Below are positions 9,670 to 18,666 of a stretch of 64,000 nt of DNA, one piece after another. The stretch comes from Microvirga sp. (GTDB lineage Bacteria > Pseudomonadota > Alphaproteobacteria > Rhizobiales > Beijerinckiaceae). Location: the NCBI RefSeq assembly GCF_014699075.1, contig NZ_JACXAB010000003.1:310001-374000 (forward strand), given 5' to 3'. A program made the position numbers and the translations under genes. Position 1 is the first letter of the stretch. Each line of letters opens with the position of its first letter. Under the pieces are notes generated by a model that did no database searches, was not told the origin of the DNA, and saw nothing but the letters and a program-made list of their open reading frames with translations.

Positions 9670-11135
9670 CCCTGCCTCGCTGCAATAGCCGCCCGAACCT
9701 CGTCATGATCCGAGAACGGCAGGGTCCGGTCGCCGATGATTTGGCCCGTTTCATGGCCTTTTCCGGCCACGACCAGAATATCGCCCCGGCGAAGCTCGCC
9801 CACGGCGGTGCGAATGGCTTGAGCGCGGTCGCCGATCTCCCTGGCGCGGGGCGCGCCCTTCATGACCTCGGCCCGGATGGTAGCCGGATCCTCGGAGCGA
9901 GGATTATCGTCTGTGACGATCACCACATCCGCCTTGTCGTTGGCAATGCGCCCCATGAGCGGGCGCTTTCCCTGATCCCGGTCGCCACCGCAGCCGACGA
10001 TGCAGAACAGCTTTCCCGTCACGAAGGGACGCAGGGCATCGAGCACATGCGCGAGCGCATCGGGCTTGTGGGCATAATCGACGATGCAGATGGCGCCGTC
10101 CACCTCGCCCACCTGCTCCAGGCGGCCGCGCACGCCTTTCAATCCTTTGAACCCTTCGAACACCTCGGCCGCCCTGCCCTCGCCTTCCACGGCCAGCACG
10201 AGGCCTGCGGCGACGAGCGCGTTCTCGACCTGGAAGGCACCGAGAAGAGGAAGCGTTGTCTGGAACGTTTTCCCAAAGGCTTCGATGGTCAGGGCCTGCG
10301 TGAAGCCCTCCGTGCGTGCCTCGACGAGACGGATAGTCTCGCCCATGCTGCCGGTTGTGATGACTTCGAGCCCACGATTGCGAACGCCATGCAGGAACAC
10401 GTCGGCATAAGGGCCGTCCGCATTGATGATGGCGGGCGCATCCTGCGGCAGAAGCGTATCGAAGAGGCGAAGCTTTGCCGCCGCATAGGCCTCGGTCGTG
10501 GCGTGATAATCGAGATGGTCGCGGCCGAGATTGGTGAAGCCTGCTGCCTGCAAACGCACCCCGTCGAGGCGGCGCTGGTCGATGCCGTGCGAGGAGGCCT
10601 CCATGGCAAGGCGCGTGACGCCGTCATTGGCCAAGCGGTCGAAGCTCTCGTGGAGGGAGATCGGATCGGGCGTCGTGAGCGAGCCATACGCTGCGCCGTC
10701 GGACGTAATAATGCCAAGCGTGCCGACGCTGGCGGATCTATAGCCCAGATGCGCGAAGAGCTGGCGGATGAAATCGGCCACAGAGCTCTTGCCGCTCGTG
10801 CCCGTGACGGCGACAACCTTCTCGGGCTGCTTCGGATAAAACCTTGCCGCTGCAAGAGCGAGCGTCCGGCGCACGTCCTTCACCTGGATGTAGGCAATGG
10901 TGTTTGGCAGATCCGACGGGCGCTCAGCCTCGCCGACGATGGCGACCGCGCCTGCAGCCGCTGCCTGCGGGACGAAGCTCATGCCGTCCACCTTGGTGCC
11001 GGGCACGGCAAAGAACAGGGTGCCGGGCTCCACCTTGCGGCTGTCGGACGCGATCTTGGAGATGGAAAGGGACGCCTGAGCGTCGCCTGCCGCGAGATCG
11101 AGAAGATCGCCTAGATTCACGGACCTTGCGTTCAT
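9666..11135 (-). CDS. murE: UDP-MurNAc-dipeptide--meso-diaminopimelate ligase MurE
   Basis: Adds the third stem-peptide residue. In the 489-residue product: PGTLFFAVPG in domain 1, the P-loop VTGTSGKSSVADFIRQLF, EASSHGIDQRRLDG, and FCIVGCGGDRDQGKRPLMG in domain 3. The DDNPRSED motif carries the DNPR signature associated with meso-DAP specificity (lysine-adding MurE enzymes lack it), so the cell wall is predicted to be meso-DAP type as in other Gram-negatives. It overlaps both ftsI and murF by 4 nt. Confidence 0.97.
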   Translation of the reverse strand: MNARSVNLGDLLDLAAGDAQASLSISKIASDSRKVEPGTLFFAVPGTKVDGMSFVPQAAAAGAVAIVGEAERPSDLPNTIAYIQVKDVRRTLALAAARFYPKQPEKVVAVTGTSGKSSVADFIRQLFAHLGYRSASVGTLGIITSDGAAYGSLTTPDPISLHESFDRLANDGVTRLAMEASSHGIDQRRLDGVRLQAAGFTNLGRDHLDYHATTEAYAAAKLRLFDTLLPQDAPAIINADGPYADVFLHGVRNRGLEVITTGSMGETIRLVEARTEGFTQALTIEAFGKTFQTTLPLLGAFQVENALVAAGLVLAVEGEGRAAEVFEGFKGLKGVRGRLEQVGEVDGAICIVDYAHKPDALAHVLDALRPFVTGKLFCIVGCGGDRDQGKRPLMGRIANDKADVVIVTDDNPRSEDPATIRAEVMKGAPRAREIGDRAQAIRTAVGELRRGDILVVAGKGHETGQIIGDRTLPFSDHDEVRAAIAARQG

Positions 11136-12907
11136 CGGTTGCTGCCCCAGGCGCCGAGGCGCGACATGAGCGGGAAAGGCTGCGCCGGCGGCTCGAAGCG
11201 CGGCGGCACGCCAAGCAGCGGCGCGATGCGCTCGATGATGTTGCCCGTCACGGGAGCCGCGTTCCAGCCTGCGGTCGAGAAGCCATAGGTGCCTTCCACC
11301 GCCTGCGGTTCGTCCATGATGGTGAGGAAAACGTATTTCGGCTTGTCGGACGGCACCACGGCCGTGAAGGTGGTGAAGTTCTTGTTCTTGGCGTAGCGGC
11401 CGTTGATCACCTTCTCGGCGGTGCCGGTCTTGCCGCCGACGAAGAAGCCCGCGATCGAGGCATTTCCGGCCGAGCCTTCCGGAGTCGAAGCGTTGAGGCG
11501 CATCACATAGCGCATGGCCTCGCTGGTCTCGGGCTTGAGCACCTGCAAGGCGTTCTGGCGCGCCTCATCCTGCGTGCGCTTCAGGAAAGTCGGCTTGATC
11601 ATGACGCCGCCGTTCACCAGCGCGCCCACGGCGGAGAGCGCCTGCAGCGGCGCGACCGCAAGGCCGTGGCCGAAGGCAATGGTCATCGTGTTGAGTTCGC
11701 CCCAGCGCGGCGGGACGATCGGCAGGGCGCTTTCCGGCAGCTCCGTCTCGAGACGGGTCAGCTGGCCCATCTTGCGCAAGAAGGCCTTGTGGCCCTCGAC
11801 GCCGATGCCGAGCGCCATGCGGGCGGTGCCGATGTTCGACGAGTGCACGAACACTTCCGGCGTGGAGAGAACGCGCCGGGTCGGATGATAGTCGCCGATG
11901 GTGAACTTGCCGTAGCGCAGGCCGGAGCGTGCGTCGAAGGTCGAGTTGATGTTGTACTTGCCGGAGTCGAGCGCCATCGCGACGGTGAGCGCCTTGAAGG
12001 TCGAGCCCATCTCGAACACGCCGACATTGATGCGGTTGATGCGATCCTTGTCGAGCGCGTCGACCGGATTGTTGGGATCGTAGTCGGGCAGCGACACGAG
12101 GGCGATGATCTCGCCGGTGTTCACGTCCAGGATCGCGCCGGCCGTGGCCTTGGCCTTGAACTTCGCCATGCCCTTCGCAAGCTCGTCGCGCAACGCATGC
12201 TGCACGCGCAGATCGAGGGAGAGCTGGATCGGTTTCAGGTCGGCGGCCGAGATATTGAAGCCTGCGCCGTTGAGGTCCTGCAGGCCCATGCTGTCGATGT
12301 ATTTCTCGATGCCGGCGATGCCCACATTATCCACGTTGGCAAAGCCGAGCACGTGAGCGGCGGCCTCGGCATTGGGATAGACCCGCTTGTTCTCAGGCAG
12401 GAAGCCGATGCCGGGGATGCCCAGGCGGTGCACCTCCGCCTGCTGGCGCGGCGTGATCTCGCGCTTGACCCAGACGAAGCCCTTCTTGGTGCCGAGCTTG
12501 TTGCGCAGGTCCGTGGCGTCGAGATCCGGCAGCACGGCGGTCAGCAGCTCGACCGCCTCGTCCTTGTCGACGATGTTGCGCGGCTCGGCGAACACCGACA
12601 CCATCTTCACATCGGTGGCGAGAATCTCCCCGTTGCGGTCGACGATGTCCGGACGCGCAGCGGAGATTTCGGACGACATCACGCGACGCACTTCGCTGGT
12701 GGTCTCGCTGGTCACCGCGAGATGAACGAGGCGCCCGCCAATCAGGCTGAACAGGCCAACGAAACATACGGCCGCGAGGCCGACACGCGACGTGCTCTTG
12801 TCATGGCGCAGGCGAAACAGCTCGCGGGCGTGACCGAGCACGCCGCGCTTTTGATGGGTGGGCTGACCCTGCCATTCGGTTTGGGGCTCTTGCGACACGA
12901 GGCTCAC
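11132..12907 (-). CDS. ftsI: Septal transpeptidase FtsI (PBP3)
   Basis: Class B penicillin-binding protein that cross-links septal peptidoglycan with FtsW. The 591-residue protein has a cytoplasmic tail, one membrane helix (about residues 40-62, GLAAVCFVGLFSLIGGRLVHL), a PBP dimer domain, then the transpeptidase domain: active-site SxxK as STFK in FEMGSTFKALTVA, SxN as SSN in FVHSSNIGTARM, and KTG as GGKTGTAEKV. It overlaps ftsL and murE by 4 nt each. Confidence 0.96.
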   Translation of the reverse strand: MSLVSQEPQTEWQGQPTHQKRGVLGHARELFRLRHDKSTSRVGLAAVCFVGLFSLIGGRLVHLAVTSETTSEVRRVMSSEISAARPDIVDRNGEILATDVKMVSVFAEPRNIVDKDEAVELLTAVLPDLDATDLRNKLGTKKGFVWVKREITPRQQAEVHRLGIPGIGFLPENKRVYPNAEAAAHVLGFANVDNVGIAGIEKYIDSMGLQDLNGAGFNISAADLKPIQLSLDLRVQHALRDELAKGMAKFKAKATAGAILDVNTGEIIALVSLPDYDPNNPVDALDKDRINRINVGVFEMGSTFKALTVAMALDSGKYNINSTFDARSGLRYGKFTIGDYHPTRRVLSTPEVFVHSSNIGTARMALGIGVEGHKAFLRKMGQLTRLETELPESALPIVPPRWGELNTMTIAFGHGLAVAPLQALSAVGALVNGGVMIKPTFLKRTQDEARQNALQVLKPETSEAMRYVMRLNASTPEGSAGNASIAGFFVGGKTGTAEKVINGRYAKNKNFTTFTAVVPSDKPKYVFLTIMDEPQAVEGTYGFSTAGWNAAPVTGNIIERIAPLLGVPPRFEPPAQPFPLMSRLGAWGSNR

Positions 12908-13299
12908 CGTTTCGGAGTTTGAGTCGTCGGAGTGCGGGCGGCCGAATTCCTGTCCTTCGGCGTCGATGTCGGCTCAAGCAACCCGAGCGCTTCGAGCTTG
13001 CGGCCGATCTCGTCCTCGCGGGACGGCCGGTTCGGAAGGTCGGACAGACGCGCGAGCTGCTGGATCTTCAGCGCCTGTAGATCGAGGTGCTTGTCGGCGG
13101 CCTCCTGGAGGCGGTCCGGACGGTCGAGATACTGCCACTCGGCCTGCAGAACCGCGATAGCCTCGCGCTCACGGCTGACCTGCGACTTCAGCTTCGCCAC
13201 CTGCTCCACATAGTAGAGGGTCTCGTACTTGACCGAATAGGCATAGCCCGCCGATGCGATGAGGGCGGAGATCGCGATGATATGGAGCAGTCGGATCAC
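12904..13299 (-). CDS. ftsL: Cell division protein FtsL (family assignment by size, topology and position)
   Basis: The 131-residue bitopic protein has a short N-terminus, one membrane helix (about residues 3-22) and a periplasmic heptad-rich segment (about residues 28-75: [19 protein letters not shown]) predicted to form a coiled coil, as in the FtsQLB complex. A Pro/Thr-rich C-terminal tail follows. FtsL sequences are poorly conserved, so the call rests on topology and the invariant position between rsmH and ftsI, with 4-nt overlaps on both sides. Confidence 0.85.
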   Translation of the reverse strand: MIRLLHIIAISALIASAGYAYSVKYETLYYVEQVAKLKSQVSREREAIAVLQAEWQYLDRPDRLQEAADKHLDLQALKIQQLARLSDLPNRPSREDEIGRKLEALGLLEPTSTPKDRNSAARTPTTQTPKR

Positions 13300-14345
13300 C
13301 GGCGCCCTCCCTTTTTCTCGGCTGTCTGCGGCAGTTCGGCCAGCATGGTGATGGCGCTCAGGGGTTCCTGCGGCGGCGTATCGGTGCGGGCACCTGCGCG
13401 CAGCTTCGCTGAGCGCGCCCGCGGATTGCGCGCCATCTCCTGCTCGCTCGGAGCAATGGGCCCGCGGGTGATCGCATCGAAAGTCGCTTCAGGGGCCGTT
13501 GCGGTCGGCAGATGGCGCGAGCCGGTGGGTGCGCGCCCGGTGCGAACGCTGAAGAACTGCTTCACGATGCGGTCTTCAAGCGAGTGGAACGTCACGACCA
13601 CGAGACGTCCGCCCGGCTTGAGAATGCGCTCAGCCGCATGCAAGGCGCGCACCAGCTCACCGAGCTCGTCGTTCACCGCGATGCGCAGCCCCTGGAACAC
13701 GCGTGTGGCGGGGTGAATGCCGCCGGGCTCCTGCCGAATCAGGGAGGCTACCAGATCGGCCAACTGCCGCGTGGTCTCGAAAGGCTGGCGGCGCCGCGCT
13801 TCGATCACCGCGCGCGCAACGGCGCGGGCGCGCCGCTCCTCTCCGTAATGATAGAAGATGTCGGCGAGTTCGGCCTCGGACGCCTCATTGATGAAATCCG
13901 CCGCGCTCGGGCCCGACTGCTCCATGCGCATGTCGAGCGGGCCTTCGTTGCGGAACGAGAAGCCGCGCTCGGCCTGATCGAGCTGCATGGACGACACGCC
14001 GATGTCGAGCACGACGCCGTCGACGCTGTCGAACCCCTGCGCGCGTGCAATCTCGTCGAGATCGCCGAAGCGGCCCGGCACGAGCATCAGACGTTTCTTG
14101 AATTTGGCGCTTAGCGCCTCACCGCCGGCAATCGCATCGGGATCGCGGTCGATGGCGATCACCTTGTTCTGCGGATGGGCATCGAGAATGGCGCGCGTGT
14201 AGCCGCCTGCGCCGAACGTGCCATCGATGAAAACGCCACCGCGATTTGCATCGAGCGCTGTGCCAACCTCCGCCAGGAGAACAGGAACGTGACGGGACGG
14301 TCCGCCAGCGGCTCCGGCTCCTGGGCCGTCGCCGCGTCCCATCAT
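13296..14345 (-). CDS. rsmH: 16S rRNA m4C1402 methyltransferase RsmH (MraW)
   Basis: SAM-dependent methyltransferase for C1402 of 16S rRNA. From the ATG at 14345 the product is 349 residues with HVPVLLAEV near the start, the SAM loop [36 protein letters not shown], and the C-terminal [18 protein letters not shown]. The frame stays open far upstream through mraZ, but the ATG-ATG pair at 14345 has a Shine-Dalgarno AGGAG about ten bases ahead and overlaps the mraZ stop by 4 nt. The residues before HVPVLL form a short Gly/Ala-rich lead. Confidence 0.96.
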   Translation of the reverse strand: MMGRGDGPGAGAAGGPSRHVPVLLAEVGTALDANRGGVFIDGTFGAGGYTRAILDAHPQNKVIAIDRDPDAIAGGEALSAKFKKRLMLVPGRFGDLDEIARAQGFDSVDGVVLDIGVSSMQLDQAERGFSFRNEGPLDMRMEQSGPSAADFINEASEAELADIFYHYGEERRARAVARAVIEARRRQPFETTRQLADLVASLIRQEPGGIHPATRVFQGLRIAVNDELGELVRALHAAERILKPGGRLVVVTFHSLEDRIVKQFFSVRTGRAPTGSRHLPTATAPEATFDAITRGPIAPSEQEMARNPRARSAKLRAGARTDTPPQEPLSAITMLAELPQTAEKKGGRR

Positions 14346-14839
14346 CGTTCCCGCACTCCTGGTGAGGTGTTCTGCACTAGCCTTGGCTCCAAAACTCGAT
14401 TGCCCAATGCTTTCTTCAGGTCTCTGACCTTCGTGCGCGCCTCCTCCAAGTGCGCACGGAAGCGCTCGGGCTCCCAAATCTGGAACTTGTGACCAAGTCC
14501 GACGAACGTCACCGTATCGCCGATCCCGGCATGCACTTTTACTGTGTCCGTCAGGATGACACGCCCCTCCGGATCGACCTTCAGAATCTCGCTGGTCCCG
14601 AACAATGCCGTCGACAGCTGATCCCGTTCGTCCGAATAGGGCGACAGCGTCGACAAGAACGCATCGATCTCGTTCAGAAGCACGTTGCCGCCTGCGTCCA
14701 GCGCCGGCGCATCGAGCGCCGGATGTACGTAGAGCCCCTCGAATCCATCCCGGGCCAACACGGCCCTGAAGGATGCGGGGATCGAGACGCGACCCTTCGA
14801 ATCCAACTTGTTGGTGAAATTGGACACGAAGCGGTTCAT
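14342..14839 (-). CDS. mraZ: Transcriptional regulator MraZ
   Basis: First gene of the dcw cluster, a ring-forming AbrB-fold DNA-binding protein that controls its own operon in the species studied. The 165-residue protein has the two expected SpoVT-AbrB repeats, each with the D-x-x-GR signature: DSKGR at residues 13-17 and DPEGR in the second half. A charged C-terminal tail of about 25 residues extends beyond the usual length. Tandem TGGGA-type repeats sit about 150 bp upstream, consistent with autoregulation. Confidence 0.95.
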   Translation of the reverse strand: MNRFVSNFTNKLDSKGRVSIPASFRAVLARDGFEGLYVHPALDAPALDAGGNVLLNEIDAFLSTLSPYSDERDQLSTALFGTSEILKVDPEGRVILTDTVKVHAGIGDTVTFVGLGHKFQIWEPERFRAHLEEARTKVRDLKKALGNRVLEPRLVQNTSPGVRER

Positions 14840-14984
14840 TGGCCGCAGCTCGCACGCTCCTGATTGTCAGCCCCCAGGCGGATCTTGTGGATCCGCCACC
14901 CGTTCTCGGTGGTGACGCGACTTTCAGAAGCAGAACGCCAGCATTTCTTGTGTGCTTGACGCCCTCTTCGGAAGACACCGTCGA

Positions 14985-15019
14985 CGGGATGGTTTGGGAT
15001 AACATGGGATAATATGGTC
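14985..15019. promoter_or_regulatory. Candidate MraZ-binding box: four 5-bp repeats with 10-bp period
   Basis: On the plus strand the pentamers CGGGA (14985), TGGGA (14995), TGGGA (15005) and TGGTC (15015) repeat every 10 bp with 5-bp spacers. MraZ of E. coli is known to bind TGGGN direct repeats separated by 5 nt. Here the TGGG strand is the one opposite to mraZ transcription. The array overlaps the candidate promoter, so binding would plausibly repress it. Confidence 0.7.
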
Positions 15020-15024
15020 GTCAA
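14996..15024 (-). promoter_or_regulatory. Candidate dcw promoter upstream of mraZ
   Basis: Reading the minus strand, TTGACG (15024-15019) is followed 17 bp later by TATCCC (15001-14996), a good -35 and a weak -10. The spacer and -10 are built from the MraZ-type repeats. Transcripts would have a leader of roughly 150 nt before mraZ. The -10 is poor, so the exact start site is uncertain. Confidence 0.4.
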
Positions 15025-15095
15025 CGGAACGGAGGTGGAGCGCAGGCCTCATGGCATGCGTTCCCCATGAGACGCATTTACGGTTAATGAATCGT

Positions 15096-15121
15096 AAGCG
15101 GAGCAAAGGTTTGCTCCGCTT
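15096..15121 (-). terminator. Perfect 26-bp palindrome, probable rnpB terminator
   Basis: Two perfectly complementary 12-bp arms (aagcggagcaaa and tttgctccgctt) are separated by 2 bp. It lies about 30 bp past the 3' end of rnpB and just before the mraZ promoter. In the rnpB direction the T-tract is weak; in the plus direction the stem ends in TTTCTT, so function is inferred mainly from position. Confidence 0.5.
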
Positions 15122-15149
15122 TCTTGCAGATTGTGGCCTGTGGATAGAT

Positions 15150-15546
<397 letters not shown>

Positions 15547-15591
15547 GGGATGTGGTGCCAAAAGGGTCCTGCCGTCAAGGGCGAAGAGCCG

Positions 15592-15640
15592 AGCATCGGA
15601 TTGATCCCAAAAGTGCACATCCACTTTTGGGCCTGATGCT
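15592..15640. repeat. 49-bp inverted repeat abutting the lytic transglycosylase stop
   Basis: Arms agcatc plus cccaaaagtg (15592-15615) are mirrored by cacttttggg plus gatgct (15622-15640). It begins right after the stop codon of the lytic transglycosylase and ends before the rnpB promoter region. It may act as an mRNA 3' hairpin; it resembles dispersed palindromes of Hyphomicrobiales, but only one copy is seen in this window. Confidence 0.6.
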
Positions 15641-16462
15641 CTAATCGGCAGCCGCCGTGATCACCTTGACCTTGGCGCAATAGGCCCGCGATGCGGCCGT
15701 CATGGTCTGGGTTCGGTGGCCGAACTGGTAGCGCAGGATCGTGCCGCATGTGTCGCCGCCCGCAAGCTTATAGGCAGTGGCCAGGTATTTGAGGCCATAG
15801 CGGAGATTTGTTTCCGCAGCGAAAAGCCCGGCGGCATCGCCCTTGTAGCCCAGCGACTGCGCCGTGCGGACATTGATCTGGGTGAGGCCCACGTTCGGAC
15901 CGTTGCGGGCGCCGGCATTGTAGCGGCTCTCGATCCGGATCACGGCATCGGCCAATTCATAGGGCAGCCCGTTCTCGGAGGCATAGCGGGCAATGAGAGG
16001 CTTGAGCGCGCCGGCACGCGCAGCATCGGACAGGCGAGCCTTCGACCCGGCGCCGACCAGCGGCACAGGAAGGGACGCGGTCTGCTGATCCGCCGCTTCG
16101 GGGGCAACCGTCAGTTTTGCAATCTTCTCGGGTTGCGCTTCGTTCGCCTTGCCCGCCTGAGGCTTGGCAGCCTTGGAGGCAGCCGCTTCCTTCGACTTCT
16201 TCTTGGCTGCAGCCTTGGCGTCCGGCTCGGGCGCCTCCGCGGCAGAAGCTGCGGCAGCCTCCTCGTCGGCGAAGGCAGCGGCTTCAGCCGCCGCAGCGCC
16301 GAGGAACTGCTCGGCCTGGTCGGGAGAGATGGGAGCGCTCTCGCCTCCGCTCGCCCGGGCCTGCGATGCCACCACGAGGGCGGCTGCGCCCAAACCTGCA
16401 ATTGCCAGCGTTCTGAGGAAGTGTTGCCAAGTCAAACCGAAACTCCAGCTGGCGGTAACCAT
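15641..16462 (-). CDS. Secreted lytic transglycosylase (SLT domain)
   Basis: The 273-residue precursor has an N-terminal hydrophobic signal (about residues 12-36, ending ASQARA), an Ala/Lys/Glu-rich low-complexity linker (about residues 60-115), and a C-terminal SLT fold. The catalytic Glu is in AVIRIESRYN, followed by the goose-lysozyme-like GLTQINVRTAQSLGYKG and an NLRYGLKYLATAYKLAGGD segment. It should cleave MurNAc-GlcNAc bonds in the periplasm, giving anhydro-muropeptides. It is divergent from the next gene and directly upstream of rnpB. The specific subfamily is not resolved from sequence alone. Confidence 0.85.
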   Translation of the reverse strand: MVTASWSFGLTWQHFLRTLAIAGLGAAALVVASQARASGGESAPISPDQAEQFLGAAAAEAAAFADEEAAAASAAEAPEPDAKAAAKKKSKEAAASKAAKPQAGKANEAQPEKIAKLTVAPEAADQQTASLPVPLVGAGSKARLSDAARAGALKPLIARYASENGLPYELADAVIRIESRYNAGARNGPNVGLTQINVRTAQSLGYKGDAAGLFAAETNLRYGLKYLATAYKLAGGDTCGTILRYQFGHRTQTMTAASRAYCAKVKVITAAAD

Positions 16463-16723
16463 GAGGGGGCGCTGGGTGACGGCGAAATGAGGCGAAGATG
16501 TGGCGCCTCACGGCACAATTTTGTTCAGAATAGGTTCAAGCTTGACCGTATTGTCTTCGTGAGGCTTGGGCCCTACAACCCAATTCTAGCCTTGAAGCGG
16601 CTCTGAATCCCGCCCTCTCCTGCGCATTGGAGGAACTCTTTCTCCGCCCAGGAGTTGGCGACAGCGTAAGGTCAAGCTAACTACCGCCGGGCCGATGGCC
16701 CGCTCAACAACAGGGAAGCCTCC

Positions 16724-17002
16724 ATGAAGAAGATCATGACAGCCATTGCCGCCGGTGCCCTCACCCTCTCGATGGCAGCCTGCAATACTCCTGGTGAGCG
16801 TGCAGTCGGCGGCGCCGCAATCGGCGGCCTCGCTGGTGCGGCGATCGGTGGCGCAGCGACCGGCTCGGCAGGCGGCGCTCTGGCCGGTGCGGCCATCGGT
16901 GGCGCTGGCGGCGCAATCGTGGGTGCCTCGACGGCTCCGCGCGGCCCGGCCTGCCCCTACGGCACCTACCAGGACGTCTACGGCAACGTGTACTGCCGCT
17001 AA
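16724..17002 (+). CDS. Glycine-zipper lipoprotein
   Basis: A 92-residue protein with a lipoprotein signal (MKKIMTAIAAGALTLSMAAC, lipobox MAAC, lipidated Cys at residue 20). A long glycine-zipper follows (about residues 30-68) made of repeated GGAAIGG and AGAAIGG units. The C-terminal YGTYQDVYGNVYCR has one Cys at each end (CPYG...YC). Such proteins are usually outer-membrane anchored; the function is unknown. An adequate Shine-Dalgarno (AGGGAAG) precedes the ATG, and a strong terminator follows, so it is a monocistronic unit. Confidence 0.75.
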   Translation: MKKIMTAIAAGALTLSMAACNTPGERAVGGAAIGGLAGAAIGGAATGSAGGALAGAAIGGAGGAIVGASTAPRGPACPYGTYQDVYGNVYCR

Positions 17003-17024
17003 TTCCTCTCACGAGCGAATTTCA

Positions 17025-17056
17025 GGGGCCGAGGCGTTCTCGGCCCCTTTTCTTTT
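17025..17056 (+). terminator. Rho-independent terminator of the lipoprotein gene
   Basis: A 9-bp stem, ggggccgag with ctcggcccc, and a 5-nt loop are followed by TTTTCTTTT. It sits 23 bp after the lipoprotein stop. Confidence 0.9.
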
Positions 17057-17087
17057 GCCTGCACTTGGGCGTACGACTTTAAATAAG

Positions 17088-17813
17088 ATGATTCAGTCGA
17101 TTTGGGGTAAGCTCGGCGGTGCCGGCATCGGGCTCGCATTCGGCGGGCCGATTGGCGCTCTCCTGGGCGGCGTTGCCGGCCATGTTCTCGTTGATCGCGA
17201 AGGCGCTTTGTTCGGAAAGCCGCCGCGCGACGTCATGTTCACCATGGGGCTCGTGGCACTCGCCGCCAAAATGGCGAAGGCGGACGGCGTGGTGGTCGAC
17301 GTGGAGGTCCGGGCTTTCGAGCAGATCGTCGAGGTACCGGACAGCGAGCATGAACGCGTCGAGCGCCTGTTCAACCTCGCCATGCAGACCTCGGACGGGT
17401 TCGAGGCCTACGCCCGCCAGATCCACGAAGAGTTCAGCGAAGAGCCTGCGCTTCTGGAGGACGTGCTCGACGGCCTGTTCCACATCGCCAAGGCGGATGA
17501 AGCCGTTCACGAGGCAGAATATGCCTACCTCAAGGACGTGGCGACGATCTTCGCCCTCTCGGACAAGGATTTCGAGCGCATCGCCGCGCGCCACGTGAAG
17601 CGCAAGGACGATCCCTATCTCATCCTCAATGCCGACCGGAGCATGAGCGACGAGGAACTCAAGCGGCATTACCGCAAGCTCGTCGCCGACAATCACCCGG
17701 ACCGGGAGATCGCCCGCGGCCTGCCACCGGAAGCCGTGAAGATAGCCACAGAGCGCGTGGCCACCATCAACGCGGCCTGGGAGCGGATCGCCGCCGAGCG
17801 GAACATCCGGTGA
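17088..17813 (+). CDS. TerB-DnaJ protein, DjlA-like co-chaperone
   Basis: A 241-residue protein with a short N-terminal glycine-rich hydrophobic segment (about residues 8-34), a TerB-like helical domain (about residues 45-165) and a C-terminal J domain with the HPD signature in VADNHPDREIARG. This is the DjlA layout: membrane-anchored co-chaperone for DnaK with the J domain facing the cytoplasm. The start is the ATG at 17088, just downstream of a terminator. The stop is 4 bp from the start of the amidase gene, implying an operon. Confidence 0.85.
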   Translation: MIQSIWGKLGGAGIGLAFGGPIGALLGGVAGHVLVDREGALFGKPPRDVMFTMGLVALAAKMAKADGVVVDVEVRAFEQIVEVPDSEHERVERLFNLAMQTSDGFEAYARQIHEEFSEEPALLEDVLDGLFHIAKADEAVHEAEYAYLKDVATIFALSDKDFERIAARHVKRKDDPYLILNADRSMSDEELKRHYRKLVADNHPDREIARGLPPEAVKIATERVATINAAWERIAAERNIR

Positions 17814-17817
17814 CCGC

Positions 17818-18585
17818 ATGAGCGCGCTGACACCGGAAAGCCCCGTCGCCGCCAAGGTGTTTCCGTCCCCCAATCACGGGGAGCGCAAGGACGGCCGGCG
17901 CCCCAGCATGCTCATCCTTCACTACACGGGCATGCCCGACGAGGGCGAAGCGCTGCAATGGCTGTGCAATCCGGTCTCGCAGGTCTCCGCCCATTATTTC
18001 GTGTTCGGGGACGGGCGTGTGCTGCAAATGGTGCCGGAATCGCGCCGGGCCTGGCATGCGGGCCTCTCCTCCTGGGACGGGGAGACCGACATCAATTCCA
18101 GCTCCATCGGCATCGAGATCGCCAATCCCGGCCACCCCGGCGGCCTGCCGCCCTTCCCCGCAGGTCAGATCGAGAGCGTGGCGGCGCTGGCGAAGGACAT
18201 CGTCACCCGCTGGCGCATCCCGGCCACGCGCGTGCTCGCCCATTCGGATGTGGCGCCCGGCCGCAAGGTCGATCCCGGCGAGCTCTTTCCCTGGAAGACC
18301 CTGCACGAGGCGGGCGTCGGCCACTGGGTCTCGCCGGCGGCAACCAGCGATGGTCGCTTCTTCTCGCGCGGCGACCAGGGGATGCCCATCGAGGCGCTTC
18401 AGGCCATGCTCGTGATGTACGGCTACGGCCTGAAGATCAACGGCGTCTTCGATGAGGATACGGAAAAGGTCGTCGCCGCCTTCCAGCGCCATTTCCGACC
18501 CGAGCGCGTCGACGGCGTCGCGGATGCCTCGACGATCATGACCCTGCGCAACCTGATCGCAGCCCGGCCGCAAGCCGCCGCATGA
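17818..18585 (+). CDS. N-acetylmuramoyl-L-alanine amidase, AmiD-like
   Basis: A 255-residue zinc amidase that cuts MurNAc-L-Ala bonds. The Amidase_2 domain (about residues 20-165) has the first zinc His in MLILHYTG, the VSAHYFVFGDG strand, IGIEIANPGH and the second metal and catalytic region VLAHSDVAPGRKVDPG. A C-terminal PG_binding_1 domain (about residues 185-250) includes ALQAMLVMYGYGLKINGVFD. No signal peptide is visible, so it is either cytoplasmic (anhydro-muropeptide recycling) or exported by an unrecognised route. Confidence 0.88.
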   Translation: MSALTPESPVAAKVFPSPNHGERKDGRRPSMLILHYTGMPDEGEALQWLCNPVSQVSAHYFVFGDGRVLQMVPESRRAWHAGLSSWDGETDINSSSIGIEIANPGHPGGLPPFPAGQIESVAALAKDIVTRWRIPATRVLAHSDVAPGRKVDPGELFPWKTLHEAGVGHWVSPAATSDGRFFSRGDQGMPIEALQAMLVMYGYGLKINGVFDEDTEKVVAAFQRHFRPERVDGVADASTIMTLRNLIAARPQAAA

Positions 18586-18666
18586 CAAAGAGTTAACTCG
18601 CAACGCTATAGGAAATCGGCCACAATCGCCCCGCATGAAGGATCATGTCTTGCTGAGGGTTGTCGG

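Noticed and set aside
13296-15005. A 569-codon reading for RsmH extending upstream through mraZ
   Set aside because: The extra N-terminus is mraZ read out of frame; the internal ATG pair at 14345 has a Shine-Dalgarno and gives the normal protein.
15592-15640. Counting this palindrome as part of rnpB
   Set aside because: It lies upstream of the conserved 5' strand of RNase P RNA and ahead of a plausible -35, directly at the stop of the lytic transglycosylase gene.
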